Origin: Arachis hypogaea
Taxonomy: Eukaryota; Streptophyta; Magnoliopsida; Fabales; Fabaceae
Direction of reading: 5' to 3'
Assembly: GCF_003086295.3 (NCBI RefSeq)
Contig: NC_092048.1
Location: forward strand, 65,700,841-65,764,840
Length of the DNA stretch: 64,000 nucleotides
Shown one piece after another: positions 1 through 11,602 of the stretch. Within the stretch, counting starts at the first letter, position 1. Each line of letters begins with the position of its first letter. The translations under genes and the position numbers were made by a program. The notes beneath the pieces were generated by a model. It was not told the DNA's origin, did not search any database, and was given only the letters and a program-made list of their open reading frames with translations.

Positions 1-613
1 GTATCTATACTCTATAATTGGACATATAGATTAAAAGTTATGGTTTGAATGTAACCATACAATTAAGCTCAAAACTCATAGGCTGTGTGTTCTATGGCTC
101 AAACAGCATATATCAGCTATACATGTCATGCAAGTAGAAATTAAGAGTTCCCATTATTCTCAATGTAAAATTTATTGGGTGGCTTTAAAGTTTTAGTGTT
201 TCTCCTTGATGAAATGTTGTTAACTAACTAACATGTTATGTTCTATATACAAGGTGTGGATTGTTTTTATCTATTAAAGTTTTTAGTTTACTTCCTTTTT
301 ATTTTTAATTTAAACCAAACTATCATATGCTAAAAGGGTAAACTATACTAATTAATCCACATTTTCTATAACTAATAAGAGTAGAATTACAACTAAACTA
401 ACTGGAAAAAATATGAACTAAGGTGCAAAATGCAGAAATAACATAAAAATACATAAAAAGGACAATGTATAAGTACTGAAAAATAAAAATAAGGATAAAA
501 ATACAGAAAAATAACCAAAATAAGATAAAAGAGTCTATAGTGGTTCACCAAAAAATACTCCAGAGATGGCGATCTCCCCACACTTAAAATAAAGCATCGT
601 CCTCGATGCTCAC
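1..613. other. AT-rich noncoding DNA, probable 3' region of element E
   Basis: There is no convincing coding sequence here; the small open frames are low-complexity. On the minus strand it lies just downstream of the PTP ORF, so it is probably the 3' noncoding part of element E. Reading on the minus strand, the motif TTTAAGTGTGGGGAGA lies at about 569-585. A near-identical purine-rich motif abuts the 3' LTR of element J at 59141-59161. No LTR of E is visible to its left, so the element probably continues beyond the window. Confidence 0.5.
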
Positions 614-2043
614 TCAAGCCGGGTGTGAAGGAGTGTCATCACTGGAAGGATGGGCTGCTGGAGTCTCTGTGGAGGCCTGAGGGCCTGCAGACTGGATGAG
701 CGTAGGAGGATCTGTCTGCTGGAGATGAGGCTCTGACTGGATAGGAATCTCTGTATCGGCGGCCTGAATCTGCTGTGGCTGCTCCTGCTGTGGTGCAGCC
801 TGCTCCGGTCCTGCCTATGTAGCCTGGGTGGGGGTCTCCTCGTGAGCATCCTCCTCCACCTTAGATGTATCAGAAGGGGTGTCAGGCTCGGAGGGGATGT
901 CGCTGCCGGAACGGATCATCAACTTGACGTGCTCATAGTGTCGCTTGCTGCGACGCTCCATACGATCCAAGCGGGCGAAGAGTCGATACACCAAATGGTA
1001 AATAGGCTTAGGAGCAGCTGGAGGTGCAATGGGTGGGGCAGGTGCAGCAATGAAAGAAAAGGGGGCAGCTGAAGGTGTGGCAGTCTCATCAGAAGCAGGA
1101 AGGAATGGAGGTCTGTAGCCTAAAGCCAGAAAGTTCCTGCTGTGAGGAATGAGCTTTTTGCAGTCTGCAGCAGGTGGCTTCTTATCAGCATCCTCCCATG
1201 GCACGTCAGCTCAACGGCCTAGCTGTGTAACCAGGTAGGGGAAAGGGAGGGTGCCTCTGACATAGACCCTGGCCATATAGTGCCAGATGAATCATGGCAG
1301 GAACAGATCCTTACCCTCCATCACACACCAGAAGAGGGTAATCATAGTAGCAGGCAACTCCGTCTCATGAGTGCTCGGCATAATAAAGTTACTCAGGATC
1401 AGGTGCCAGAGCCGAGCCTCATCATTCAAGTATATCCGCTTGATTCCTTTAGGCGTGGTGGTGTTCTTTCCCATGACCCATGGGACAGTAGGGTCAAGGG
1501 CTATCCTCTCCTTGACAGCGTCCCAGTCAAATCTCAGAAACCTCATATCCTCTTCAGCCTTTTGGTAACCGTCAGGCTGATCTGACTTAGGCTGAAGGCG
1601 CAGAATATCCTCAATGGCCTCTTCAGTGACCAGTATCTGCTTCCCTCTGAGGTGCACTGCATCCAGGGAAGTCTTGAAATAATTGCAGTAAAACTTTGTT
1701 ACCCAGGAAGCATTGACCTCAGTCAAATTTCTCTCCAAGAAGAACCAGCCTCTTTGTTTGATTTGATCGGAGGTGTACTGCTGTAGTTCTTCTGGAATTT
1801 TCAAAGTCCTCTCCAGGTACAGATTTCTGGAGGTGGCAAACACCGGATACTTCAGCTCACAGTATCGGTTTGCAAACTTGGATCAGTGGCAGGGATGAGC
1901 TGGTCAGCCTTCTCCTGCGGGGTAAAGTGTTTCTCCCGCCAGGAGTCATCATGCATAAGCTCCAGGAGAGACATAGAGGATTCACCTCTTTTTCGTTTGC
2001 CAATTGTTGCCTTTTCTTTTCCTTTTCTTTGAGTGTCAGACAT
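614..2043 (-). pseudogene. Broken PTP-domain ORF of element E
   Basis: The retrotransposon accessory ORF resembles the 'putative plant transposon protein' domain (PF20167-like) by recognition only. ATG is at 2043-2041. The N-terminus is basic (KRKR, a possible nuclear signal). The central domain is about 1290-1880 and shares long identical stretches with the copy at 63366-64000 (for example EEIAEDI-like and RGWFFLE segments). A proline/alanine stretch and a short basic helix follow (MERRSKRHYEHVK), then an acidic, Gln/Pro-rich tail ending at a TGA at 614-616. It is broken by a one-base frameshift near 1870-1880 and by in-frame stops at 1292-1294, 1211-1213 and 815-817. At the first two stops, the sister copy or the codon context points to CGA changed to TGA. 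Function is unknown; a DNA-binding or anti-silencing role is inference only. Confidence 0.75.
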
Positions 2044-3040
2044 CCTGAAAAACAGAAATCTAGGATATAATAAAAGCAGGAAAACAAGTAGGCAATTTAC
2101 AAGATAAGCACATAGTGGCAAAGGAGCAGTAAAATAATGAAATGAGTTGAATCATTATGCATTTTGGATTGTTTCGGAGTTAAAAAGCTGGGATGATAAA
2201 TTTCAATCCAAAATATAATATAAGTAGAATTCATGTTGATTAGGGAAAATAATCATGCCTTGAGTTAGAAAGGTTAAAAAAATAGTGAAAAACCAAGAAG
2301 AGATGGTTTGAAAGTTAGGTTGGTTAGGATTGAAAAAGAGGTTAGAGAGTTGAAAGCAGTGAGTTAGTAAAAAGAAAGTCAGAGTAAGTGGCATGATGAT
2401 AGGTTTCTAAGTAACAAGAATTCACAATTATAAGCTACAGTCAACTCATATTCAAACAAGGAAATCAGGTTGATGATGATTCATAGAGATATGGAAATAG
2501 CAAAAATTGGAAGCGAATCATCAAAAATGCAATTTATTAACCAAAAAATTGAAAAGAATAAGAGAGCTTGCCCGTGCATTCATGAATTGGTTCGGTAAAA
2601 GCTGAGTAAAGTAGAATTCAAATTGCTAAAACTAAAACATGAATGAAAATCAAAACAGTTTACAGAAATTTGGGCAGCATTCCGGCTAAAATTGGATGTT
2701 CCCGGGTAATAAACAGCAAGCAAAACAGTTCATATGAATTAAAATACAGCTGCAATTACATATACGGAATATGAACATGAAAAAGCAGTGTAAAAAGTAG
2801 CATAAAACATGAGAGAACAGCATATGAACAGCAACATCAGAATTGTGAAATTGATAAAACAAGAAGCACGAACAGCGCAATTAGCAGGCCTAAATCTACT
2901 AACCACATCCTAGTCTACCTAACCACCTAGAATCCACTACGACATACATCTCTAACTATCCTAAATTGAAACATAAATTGAAAAATATGCAAAAAATTTT
3001 GAAAGAAAGAAGGGTGGCTCTTGGCAGAACCTGGTAGGCG
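2044..3040 (-). other. Candidate intron / leader upstream of the E PTP ORF
   Basis: The stretch is T-rich on the minus strand, without ORFs. It ends in a polypyrimidine run followed by CAG at 2047-2045, one base before the ATG at 2043. This is a textbook plant 3' splice site placed directly in front of the start codon. The 5' splice site is not certain; a CAG/GTTCTG near 3025-3035 is one option. The sequence composition (T-rich, TGCAG-like motifs) fits a plant intron in a 5' UTR. Only RNA evidence would settle it. Confidence 0.4.
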
Positions 3041-3470
3041 TATGAACGAAAGTAGGGTAGAGAGATGGCTGGGGGTGGTGGTGATGGTGGCTGACGTGGA
3101 GGTTGGAGGCGGATGGCACGGCGGTGGGCGGCTGTCCGGTGGTAGGGGTATCGGGTAGGGGTAAGGGTTAAGGGGGAAGGATGGGAGGGGGTGGTGGTGG
3201 TGGTGGGAGGCGCGGCTGTGATGGGGGCGTGGTGGTTGGCGGTGGTGGTGGAAGGGAGAGAAGGGGGTGGAAGAAGAAGAAGAAGGGGAAAAGGAAGAAG
3301 GAGGGGCGGTTTTCGGCGATGGGGTGTGGTGGTGGGGCGGTGCGGTGGTCGGTAGTGGTGGCTGGAAGTGTTGGTGGTTGGGTGGTGGAGGAGGGAGGGT
3401 TGCAGAGAAGAGAGGAAGAAGAAAGGGGTTGGGGGCGCGATAGGGTAGGGTTTCGCGTCACTGAGGGTTA
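2956..3470 (-). other. C-rich low-complexity leader of element E
   Basis: On the minus strand this is very rich in CCA, CCT and CTT triplets. The open frames here are made of P, T, H and L runs and are composition artefacts. Its position, between the palindrome array (3481-3931) and the PTP ORF, matches the pyrimidine-rich leader of element A at 29100-29546. I read it as an untranslated leader for the PTP transcript. I could not find a clear TATA box in this copy. Confidence 0.5.
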
Positions 3471-3480
3471 ATGAATTTGA

Positions 3481-3931
3481 ATCCACGCGGACGCGTGGCT
3501 GGGGCGGACTGGTGGTTGACGCGATCGCGTGAGTGATACGATCGCATGGAATGGGTAAAGGGATGAATGACGCGGTCGCGTGAGGCATGCGACCGCGTCG
3601 CTGGAAATTGTGCTAAACACACAATTCCAGCGTCGTTTCAGTGCAACTCTCTGTCTCCACTGAGGTGCCATGATATCCGCGCGACGCGAACGCGTCGCTC
3701 ACGCTTTCGCGTGGGATGGGTGTTGTGTAAGTGACGCGTTCGCGTCAGGGACGCGACCGCGTGGGTCGTTTTGTGCTAAACGAACAACAGCCGCACGATT
3801 CCAGCCCAACTTTTTGGGTGTTGGATCTTTACGCCGATTTCCAGATCACGCGGCCGTGTGAATGACACGGACGTGTGGGGGGTGTTTTTCGCAAATGACG
3901 CGAACGCTTTAGCGATGCGATCGCGTCACAC
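3481..3931. repeat. Internal palindrome array of element E (TGACGCG-NN-CGCGTCA class)
   Basis: At least ten imperfect 16-bp palindromes have arms TGACGCG and CGCGTCA around a variable two-base centre, often in pairs 3-5 bases apart. Examples start near 3483, 3518, 3569, 3682, 3731 and 3750. A larger unit containing TTGTGCTAAAC is also repeated. It is strongly GC- and CpG-rich in AT-rich surroundings. The same palindrome class sits in the U3 of LTR E (6862-7047), LTR L2 and LTR F. Confidence 0.85.
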
Positions 3932-4199
3932 GCCTTTATCTCTTTTTTTTATGCAGTTATGCAGTTATGCAGTATGTAATGCCAATGCAAATGCTTACGA
4001 ATACTATCCAGGTTCAATGAAAATAAAACAATATAAAAATAAACAAAATGAAATAGAATGGAAACAGGAACGATCATACCATGGTAGGTTGTGTCCCACC
4101 TAGCACTTTTAGTTAAAGTCCTTAAGTTGGACATTGGATGAGCTTCCTGTTATGGTGGCTTGTGCTTAAATTCATCTAGAAATCTCCACCAATGTTTGG
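3932..4199. other. Element E spacer without ORF
   Basis: This holds the end of the palindrome region and an AT-rich stretch with short direct repeats (ATGCAGTT three times near 3951-3970). I see no coding sequence. Confidence 0.4.
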
Positions 4200-5202
4200 A
4201 ATGCCAACAGCCTCCGGGGTCTCAAACTAGGCGTGTAAAGCTTCTGAGCAGCTTCAAACAGATTCTCAGGTTCCCGGCGTGACAAATGTCAGAATAGATT
4301 CCAGGATCCCAAACCTTGCTGTTAAATTCGCCTTTGTCTTGATCTATATTTTTCCATCCGGGCGGTTTAGAAATTAGATTCTCACCAAGATGACCAAACG
4401 TTTTCCGAGATCCATTCGGTTGAACATGATACCAATCTGTGCACTTCGAGTTGAAGTGTGGAACCTTATTGAACCTTGTGCACTAGCTCTGAGTACGAGC
4501 CATTTCCCTCTTACTCTTAAAGCCGCAGAGAGCTCTAAGCTGGCCATCTGTTTCAAGCAAACCATACTCAAGTGGAAAAATAAAGTTAAAGGTTAAGGAT
4601 TGTACCCACTTGAAGCTTGTATTAGGTGGTAATGGCCTTGGGACAGGTGTTTCCAGTGGTTCTGTAAGTTCTACTCCCTTGTGATCTTCTGTGAATTCCT
4701 CCACTTCTTTGTAAAATTCTTTAGCTGCAACTGCGTCCTGATTAAAGTCTTCTATGTCTTCCTCATCACTTAAGTCATACGTTGGAGGTTGAGAGAAATC
4801 TACCTCGACGTCATCTTCGTATTCATTTGGATAAGGTTCTTCAGGCTCAAGGAATTCAGTTGCGAATGTGAGTTTGTTACTAGGAGAGCTTGACTCGTGA
4901 TCATTATTGCCCATGGAATCAACTTCTTGGTCTGTTCCGTCCAATTTTTCACAGGGCATATGCTGTGGAGGCCGTGCACTATCCTCTTTTGCATTGAATT
5001 CGGACTTCTCAGTGGAATCCTTTACGGTTCTTGATTCCCATGGAGGTTCAGCATCTCTTAAATGTTCAACCACTTCTTCCTCTGCAACTATTTTGGCTTC
5101 CTCCACTTGTTCCAATACAAAGCCATGTTTCTCATTGTCCACCGAAGGTTCTAGTGTTTCCTTCATGCTACGCTCTTCTTTTGATTCTCCACATGTGGCC
5201 AT
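4200..5202 (-). pseudogene. Acidic ORF of element E, frameshifted
   Basis: Open from an ATG at 5202-5200 to a stop at 4483. The first two thirds are rich in Glu and Asp (EEDIEDFN, EEEVVEHL) and look disordered. The C-terminal part (EYGLLETDGQLRALCG) resembles a segment I associate with many short legume retroelement ORFs. Reading continues in other frames to about 4220 with recognisable Trp/Gly-rich sequence, so there is at least one frameshift after 4490. No catalytic motif is visible. It lies between the E gag-like ORF and the palindrome array. Function is unknown. Confidence 0.55.
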
Positions 5203-5417
5203 GGGAGTACTTCGGGTTCTCAGATGTCGGAAAGCTATTAAATTTACTACCTCAGTTACGGTAGTAGTGAGTTCTAGTATGCCCTTTTCTATCTTTGCTT
5301 GCCCTTGAAGAAGAACACAAAGTTTGTCATTTACTGGAGGTTGGGGTGGGTGTGAGGTCTCATTGGTTGGGGAGAGGGCTCAAAGTAAGAATGTGGTGAT
5401 TTTTGGGAGTAATTGGA

Positions 5418-5756
5418 TTAGAATTGTGGTGGATAAGGGTCATATGGTGCTGAATGGTGAAAAGGAACTTGTGAGTGTGGTGGTTCAAATCTACGTTGAG
5501 AGGATGGTTTATAAGCACAGGGTGGGGCTTGTCGGTAGTTACAAGGTTGTCCACCATATCTATTAGCTTGGTATGCATTGTAAGGTGGTCCTCGTCCATG
5601 ATATCTTGGAGGGTGTTGCTGCCTAAAGGGTTGATCAAATCCTCTTGGCTCCATCCATCTTTGATTATTTAGACCTTGATGCATATTCCTGCTATAACTT
5701 CCGTTCCCTTCAACAATATTAGAACCAAACTCAAAGCGAGAGGGGTGAGAGTTCAT
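5418..5756 (-). CDS. Tyr/Pro/Arg-rich ORF of element E, position of gag
   Basis: A short ORF from the internal ATG at 5756 (an upstream in-frame ATG at 5828 would add a hydrophobic leader that is probably untranslated). The product is rich in Tyr, Pro, Arg, Gln and His (PPRYHGRGPPYNAYQANRYG) and looks disordered and RNA-binding-like. It is the first ORF after the primer-binding site, where gag would lie, but I see no gag capsid homology. A second frame (5638-5360) overlaps it and suggests an indel near 5420. It may be what is left of a degraded gag in a non-autonomous element. Confidence 0.45.
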   Translation of the reverse strand: MNSHPSRFEFGSNIVEGNGSYSRNMHQGLNNQRWMEPRGFDQPFRQQHPPRYHGRGPPYNAYQANRYGGQPCNYRQAPPCAYKPSSQRRFEPPHSQVPFHHSAPYDPYPPQF

Positions 5757-5850
5757 AGTAGCTAAAAATATAAAAAAGAAAAACAAAAATAAATAAAAAA
5801 GTAAAAGAAAAGTATTTACAATAACCAATAATAAGGCACACGATTGCAGT

Positions 5851-5868
5851 TTCCCGGCAACAGTGCCA
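5851..5868 (-). promoter_or_regulatory. Primer-binding site of element E (degenerate)
   Basis: The minus-strand sequence TGGCACTGTTGCCGGGAA differs at three positions from the tRNA-Asp complement seen elsewhere in the window. It lies 19 bases inside the LTR end. Confidence 0.8.
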
Positions 5869-5887
5869 TTTTGAAAGAGCAGAAGAT

Positions 5888-7347
5888 TGACGGTTTAGAA
5901 TTCAGAATAAATCCTCGTTGCAAATATAGTTTCTAAACCGAGCAATCAACCTTTCTTACAAACATTTTGGTTGTCACAAGTAACAAACCCCTTAAAAATT
6001 GATAACCGAAGTATTTAACCTCGGGTCGTCTTCTCAAGGAACTGCAGGGAGGTATGTTCTTATTATTGGTTTTGAGTTTTGTAAATTGGGGTTTGAAGAT
6101 AAGGAACAAGTAATTTAAATGACAAATTAAATAAATAAATAACTGTAAAATAAACTTTTGGCAAGGTATGAGGATTTGGAAGTCATATCCTAGTTATCCT
6201 TATCAATGGTAATGAGAATTGAGTTTTAATCCCACTTAGTTAACCTTTACTAAAGCAAAGGAAAGTCAAGTGACTAATTAGCTAGATCCTCGGGCCCTAG
6301 TTAATTCCTAAGAACAGACTGGAGTTATTGAGGTTCAATTCAATTAGCAAAGACAACAATTATCAATCACGTTTGAGTTTGATAACTCAAGAGTTACCAA
6401 TTAATCAACCCAAGCCAAAAGGGGAAAAATAAACTTACTTGAATAAAAATGTCTTCAGATTGGAAGCAATAGTAACATGAATAAAAGAAAGCAATCATAA
6501 AATGAAATACCTCAAATAACATTAATCAAGAGAATCATGTGTAACATGGAAGAATTCATAAATTAAATTATCAAAGTAATTAAAAAGAAAGGGAACATTG
6601 AACCTGATAAAGAGCTGGGGTATTAACTTGAAATAATAAATAGAAATCCTAATCCTAAAACCTAAGAGAGAGGAGAGAACCTCTCCCTCTAAAAACGACA
6701 TCTAAACTATCAAAAGTGAATTATTGGAGATCTCCCCCTGAATGGATGCATTCCCCCACTTCATAACCTCTAATCTGTGCCTTCTAGACTTGGATTTGGG
6801 CCAAAAAGGGCTTCAGAAATCGCTGGGAGCATTTTCTGTAATTTCTGGTGCGTGGCCTCTGTCACGCGTCCGTGTGGGTCATGCGGTCGCATCATCTGGA
6901 GTTTTCCTTATCACGCGTTCCCTTCGATCACGCGTCCGCATCATCTGTGTCTGCTTAAGGCGTGCGTTCGCGTCAGTCACGCATTCGCGTCGCTGCCTTT
7001 TCGCACTGGTCATGCGGCCGCGTCGTCCATGCGTTCGCGTCGCTGCCAGTTTCCATAAAAACTCCATTTTGTGCTTTTCTTCCATTTTTGTATATTTCCT
7101 TTCCATCCTTTAAGTCATTCCTGCCTTAGGAGATCTGAAACTACTTAACACACAAATCACGGCATCAAATGGTAATAAAGGGTAATTAAAATAATTATTT
7201 TTAAAGCATAGGAAACATGTATTTCACATATATCACATAATAAAGAAGGGAAAGTAAAACCATGCAATTTATATGAATAAGTGGGTGAAGGATTGAATAA
7301 AGCTCTTGAATTGAGCACATTATATATCATAAAATATGTGTTTATCA
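5888..7347 (-). mobile_element. 5' LTR of element E
   Basis: On the minus strand it begins TGATAAACAC and ends ACCGTCA, 1460 bp, so it has the TG...CA ends of an LTR. It is collinear with LTR F (61827-63279, 1453 bp). It contains GC-rich palindromes upstream of a degenerate TATA box (TATGAA near 6768-6776). On its right it abuts gag-PR of element D at 7348, where its first bases supply the TGA that ends the D frame. E therefore seems to have inserted into D; the other side of D is not in the window. Confidence 0.85.
6862..7047. repeat. U3 palindrome array of LTR E
   Basis: Eight or so imperfect palindromes of the TGACGCG/CGCGTCA class, several decayed to CATGCGGTCGCATC-like forms. They lie about 90-280 bp upstream of the TATA-like sequence on the minus strand. 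Confidence 0.8.
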
Positions 7348-9617
7348 GGGTTCAACACCAAACTTAGAGTTTGGTTGTGGCCTCCCAACACCAAACTTAG
7401 AGTTTGACTGTGGGGGCTTTGGTTGACTCTGCAGTGAGAGAAGCTTTTCATGCTTACTCTCCATGGTTACAGAAGGAGATCCTTGAGTTTTAAACACAAG
7501 GCTGTCCTCATTCAGTTGGAGGAACAACTCTCCTCTGTCCACATCAATCACAGCTCTTGCTGTGGCTAGGAAGGGTCTTCCAAGGATGATAGATTCATCC
7601 TCATCCTTCCCAGTGTCTAGGATTATGAAATCAGCAGGGATGTAAAGGCCTCCAACCTTTACTAACACGTCCTCTACTTGTCCATAAGCCTGTTTTCTTG
7701 AGTTGTCTACCATCTCTAAAGAGATCCGGCAGCTTGCACCTCAAAGATCCCAAGTTTCTCCATTACAGAGAGTGGCATTAAATTTATTCCTGACCCCAGG
7801 TCACACAGAGCCTTCTCAAAGGTCATGGTGCCTATGTTACAGGGAATTAGGAATTTACCAGGATCCTGTTTCTTTTGAGTTAGAGTTTGCTGAACCAAGG
7901 CATTTAGTTCCTTGATGAGCAATGGAGGTTCATCCTCCCAAGTCTCATTACCAAATAATTTGGCATTCAGCTTCATGATTGCTCCTAAATATTGAGCAAC
8001 TTGCTCTTCAGCAATGTCTTCATCTTCTTCAGAAGATGAATAGTTATCAGAGCTCATGAATGGTAAAAGGAGGTTCAATAGAATCTCTATGGTCTCTAGA
8101 TGAGCCACAGATTCCTTTGGTTCCTCAAAGGGAAACTTCTTATTGGTCACTGAACGTCCTAGGAGGTCTTCCTCACTAGGATTCACGTCCTCCTCCTCCT
8201 CTTTGTGTTCGGCCACACAAAGTAAGGTAATGGCCTTGCACTTTCTTTTTGGATTCTCTTCTGTATTGCTTGGGAGAGTACTAGGAGGAGTTTCAGTAAC
8301 TCTTTTACTCAGCTGGCCCACTTGTGCCTCCAAATTTCTAATGGAGGACCTTGTTTCATTCATGAAACTTAAAGTGGCCTTAGATAGATCAGAGACTATA
8401 TTTGCTAAGCTAGATGGATTCTGCTCAGAATTCTCTGTCTGTTGCTGAGTGGATAATGGGAAAGGCTTGCTATTGCTAAACCTGTTTCTTCCACTTTTAT
8501 TAAAGCCTTGTTGAGGCTTTTGTTGAGCCTTCCATGAGAAATTTGGATGATTTCTCTATGAGGGATTATAGGTATTCCTAAAGGGTTTCCCCATGTAATT
8601 CACCTCTGCTATTGCAGGGTTCTCAGGATCATAAGCTTCTTCTTTAGAAGATGCCTATTAAGTACTGTTGGATGCAGCTTGCAATCCATTCAGACTCTGA
8701 GAAATCATATTGACATGCTGAGTCAATATTTTATTCTGAGCCAATATGGCATTCAGAGTATCAATTTCAAGAACTCCCTTCCTCTGAGGCATCCAATTAC
8801 TCACAGGATTCCTTTCAGAAGTGTACATGAACTAGTTATTTGCAACCATGTCAATGAGTTCTTGAGCTTCTGCAGGCATTTTTTTTAGGTGAATGGATCC
8901 ACCTGCAGAATGATCCAATGACATCTTTGATAATTCAGACAGACCATCATAGAATATATCCAGGATGGTCCGTTCTGAAAGCATGTCAGAAGGACACTTT
9001 TTGGTCAGTTGCTTATATCTCTCCCAAGCTTCATAGAGGGATTCACCTTCTTTCTATTTGAAGGTTTGAACATCCACTCTAAGCTTGCTAAGCTTTTGAG
9101 GAGGAAAGAACTTGGCTAAGAAAGCCGTGACCAGCTTATCCCAAGAGTTCAGGCTATCTTTAGGTTGAGAGTCCAACCATATTCTAGCTCTGTCTCTTAC
9201 AGCAAACGGGAAAAGCATAAGCCTGTAGACCTCGGAGTCAACCCCATTGGTCTTAACAGTATCACAGATCTGCAAGAATTCAGTTAAGAACTGAAAAGGA
9301 TCTTCTGATGGAAGTCCATGAAATTTGCAGTTCTATTGCATCAGAGAAACTAATTGAGGCTTTAGCTGAAAATTGTTTGCTCCAATGGCAGGGATTGAGA
9401 TGCTTCTTCCATGTAAATTGGAATTTGGTGTGGTAAAGTCACCAAGCATCTTCCTTGCATTGTTATTATTTTCGGCCATGTCTCCTTCTTTTTCAAAAAT
9501 TTCTGTCAGATTTTCTCTAGAGAGTTGTGCTTTAGCTTCCCTTAGCTTCCTCTTCAGAGTCCTTTCAGGTTCAGGATCAGCCTCAACAAGAATGTTCTTA
9601 TCCTTGTTCCTGCTCAT
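7348..9617 (-). pseudogene. gag-protease of element D, broken
   Basis: Gag starts at the ATG at 9617 with MSRNKDKNILVEADPEPERT. The capsid-like part (YRLMLFPFAVRDRARIWLDSQ) and the Gln/Asn-rich C-terminal part without a CCHC zinc knuckle follow. The retropepsin has D-L-G-S-G-I-N-L-M-P near 7785-7800 and I-I-L-G-R-P-F-L-A-T near 7575-7605. It is broken by stops near 9333, 9054 and several in 8370-8900, and by a one-base insertion near 7735 inside the protease. The tail has two NSKFGV peptides. It is cut at 7348 by LTR E, which provides the final stop. No RT or integrase is present before the cut. Confidence 0.85.
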
Positions 9618-11578
9618 ATGAAGAAGAAAAAAACAGAAAAGAAAATATGGAATCCTCTATGTCGGAGTATAGAGATTCCTTATGTAAGTATAAGAAGAGA
9701 AGAATAGAGGAAGGAAAAGATAAGAATCCAAACACAGAGGTGAAGAGTGGGTTCGAATTCTTGGGTGGAAGAGAAGTGTTAGTAGATAAATAAAATACTT
9801 AGAAAGAGATGAGGAGGAGAGAATTTCAAAAATTAAATAAATTAAAATAAAAATATTTTTGTTTTTAATTTAAAATTAAGGTTAGAATTCGAAAATTAAA
9901 AAAAAAGGAAAAATTAAATTAAATTAAATTAAAATTTAAAACAATTAGTTAATCAAAAAGGAATTTTGAAAAAGAGGAAGGTGATTTTCGAAAATTAGAG
10001 AGAAAATTAGTTAGGTAGTTTTGAAAAAGATATGATTGAAATAGTAAACTTTTTAAAATCAAACAAAAAGTTAAGTGATTAATTGAAAAAGATTTGAAAA
10101 TCAAATTTTGAAAAGATAGGAAGTTAGAAAAGAAGTTAGAAAAGATTTTGAAATTGATTTTGAAAAAGATGTGATTGAAACTTTTTTTGAAAAAGATTTG
10201 AAAAAGAAATTTAAAAAGATTTGATTTTGAAAATTAAAGTTGATTACTTGACTAACAAGAAACAAAAAGATATGATTTTAAAATTTAAAGATTGAACCTT
10301 TCTTAATAGGCAAGTAACAACTTGAAAAATTTTTGAATCAATCACATTAATTGTTAGTAAAGATTTTGAAATTATGAAATGGAAATAAGAAAAAGATTTT
10401 TGAAAATCAATTTGAAATTTTTGAAAATCATAAAAGAAAAATGAAAAAGATTTGATTTTTGAAAAAGATTTGAAAAAGATAGAATTTTTTTTTAAATTGA
10501 AAATTTGATTTGACTCATAAGAAACAACTTGATTTTAAAATTTTTTAAAAAAGTCAACTCAAATATTCGAATTTTATGAGAAGAAAAAGGGAAAGATATT
10601 TTTTTGATTTTTGAATTTTTAATGATAAAAGAGAAAAACAACAAAAAGACTTAAAACATGAAAATTATGAATCAAAACACACAATGCATGCAAGAACACT
10701 TTGAATGTCAAGATGAACACCAAGAACACTTTGAAGATCAAGATGAACATCAAGACTTATTTTTGAAAATTTTTAAGAAAAGAAAAACATGCAAGACACC
10801 AAACTTAGAAATTTTCAAACTTTAGACACTAATAAATTGAAAATGCATATGGAAAACAAGAAAAGACACAAAACAAGAAATTTTAAAGATCAAACAAGAA
10901 GACTTACCAAGAACAACTTGAAGATCATGAAGAATAGATGCATGAGTTTTTGAAATTTTAAAGAAAAATTAAAAGCATGCAATTGACACCAAACTTACAA
11001 TTTGACACTAGACTCAAACAAGAAATATCAAATTATTTTTTTGATTTTATGATTTTGTAATTTTTTTTTTGGATTTTTTGAAAATTAATTGGAAAGGAAA
11101 ATAAGGATTTCAAAATTTTTAATAGGAATTCCAAGAATCTTGCAATGTTAGTCTAAAGCTCCGGTCCAGGAATTAGACATGGCTTACTAGCCAGCCAAGC
11201 TTTCAGTGAAAGTTCTGGTCCAAAACACTAGACATGGCCAATGGCCAGTCAAGCTTCACCAGATATAAATCAGACATACAACAGCTGATACTTTATTCAA
11301 CTTGCTTCTGTGTTGATGAGTGGAAGCCTCGGTCCAAAAGAATTAGACATGGCTTTACAGTCAGCTAGGCTTCAACATATTTCATGAAACTCTAGAATTC
11401 CTTCTTAAAAATTCTGAAGAACATAAATTAAATTTTTTTTTGAAAAATATTTATTTATTTATTTATTTTTTGAAGAATTTTTGAAAATAAAAATAATAAA
11501 AACAAAAAGCTTAAAATTAAAATAAAATTACCTAATTTGAGCAACAAGATGAACCGTCAGTTGTCCAAACACGAACAA
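9618..11578 (-). other. AT-rich 5' leader of element D
   Basis: Long untranslated leader between PBS and gag, made of A-rich sequence on the plus strand (GAAAAAGATTTGAAAA-like runs). It contains diverged tandem segments (AACACTTTGAATGTCAAGATG and AACACCAAGAACACTTTGA near 10690-10760) and several CACCAAACTTA motifs (minus TAAGTTTGGTG). It is collinear with the leaders of G, I and A. No ORF. Confidence 0.7.
11150..11390 (-). repeat. Triple leader repeat in element D
   Basis: Three diverged units of about 70-90 bp, each with CCAGCCAAGCTT-like sequence, ATTAGACATGGC and GGTCCA. The middle unit holds the palindrome TGGCCAATGGCCA. The same triplet lies in G (18010-18270), I (55965-56205) and A (24580-24775), between PBS and gag. 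Confidence 0.7.
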
Positions 11579-11596
11579 TCCCCGGCAAAGGCGCCA
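11579..11596 (-). promoter_or_regulatory. Primer-binding site of element D
   Basis: The minus-strand sequence TGGCGCCTTTGCCGGGGA matches the 3' end complement of plant tRNA-Asp with one mismatch. It lies six bases from the LTR end. Confidence 0.85.
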
Positions 11597-11602
11597 AAAA
11601 CT

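Noticed and set aside
393..617. Hydrophobic 74-codon frame on the minus strand
   Set aside because: Phe/Tyr/Leu-rich reading of AT-rich DNA with no conserved motif or homologue in other copies.
3181..3471. Glycine-rich open frame on the plus strand
   Set aside because: Pure triplet-composition artefact of the GGT/GGA-rich stretch; the complementary C-rich leader explains it.
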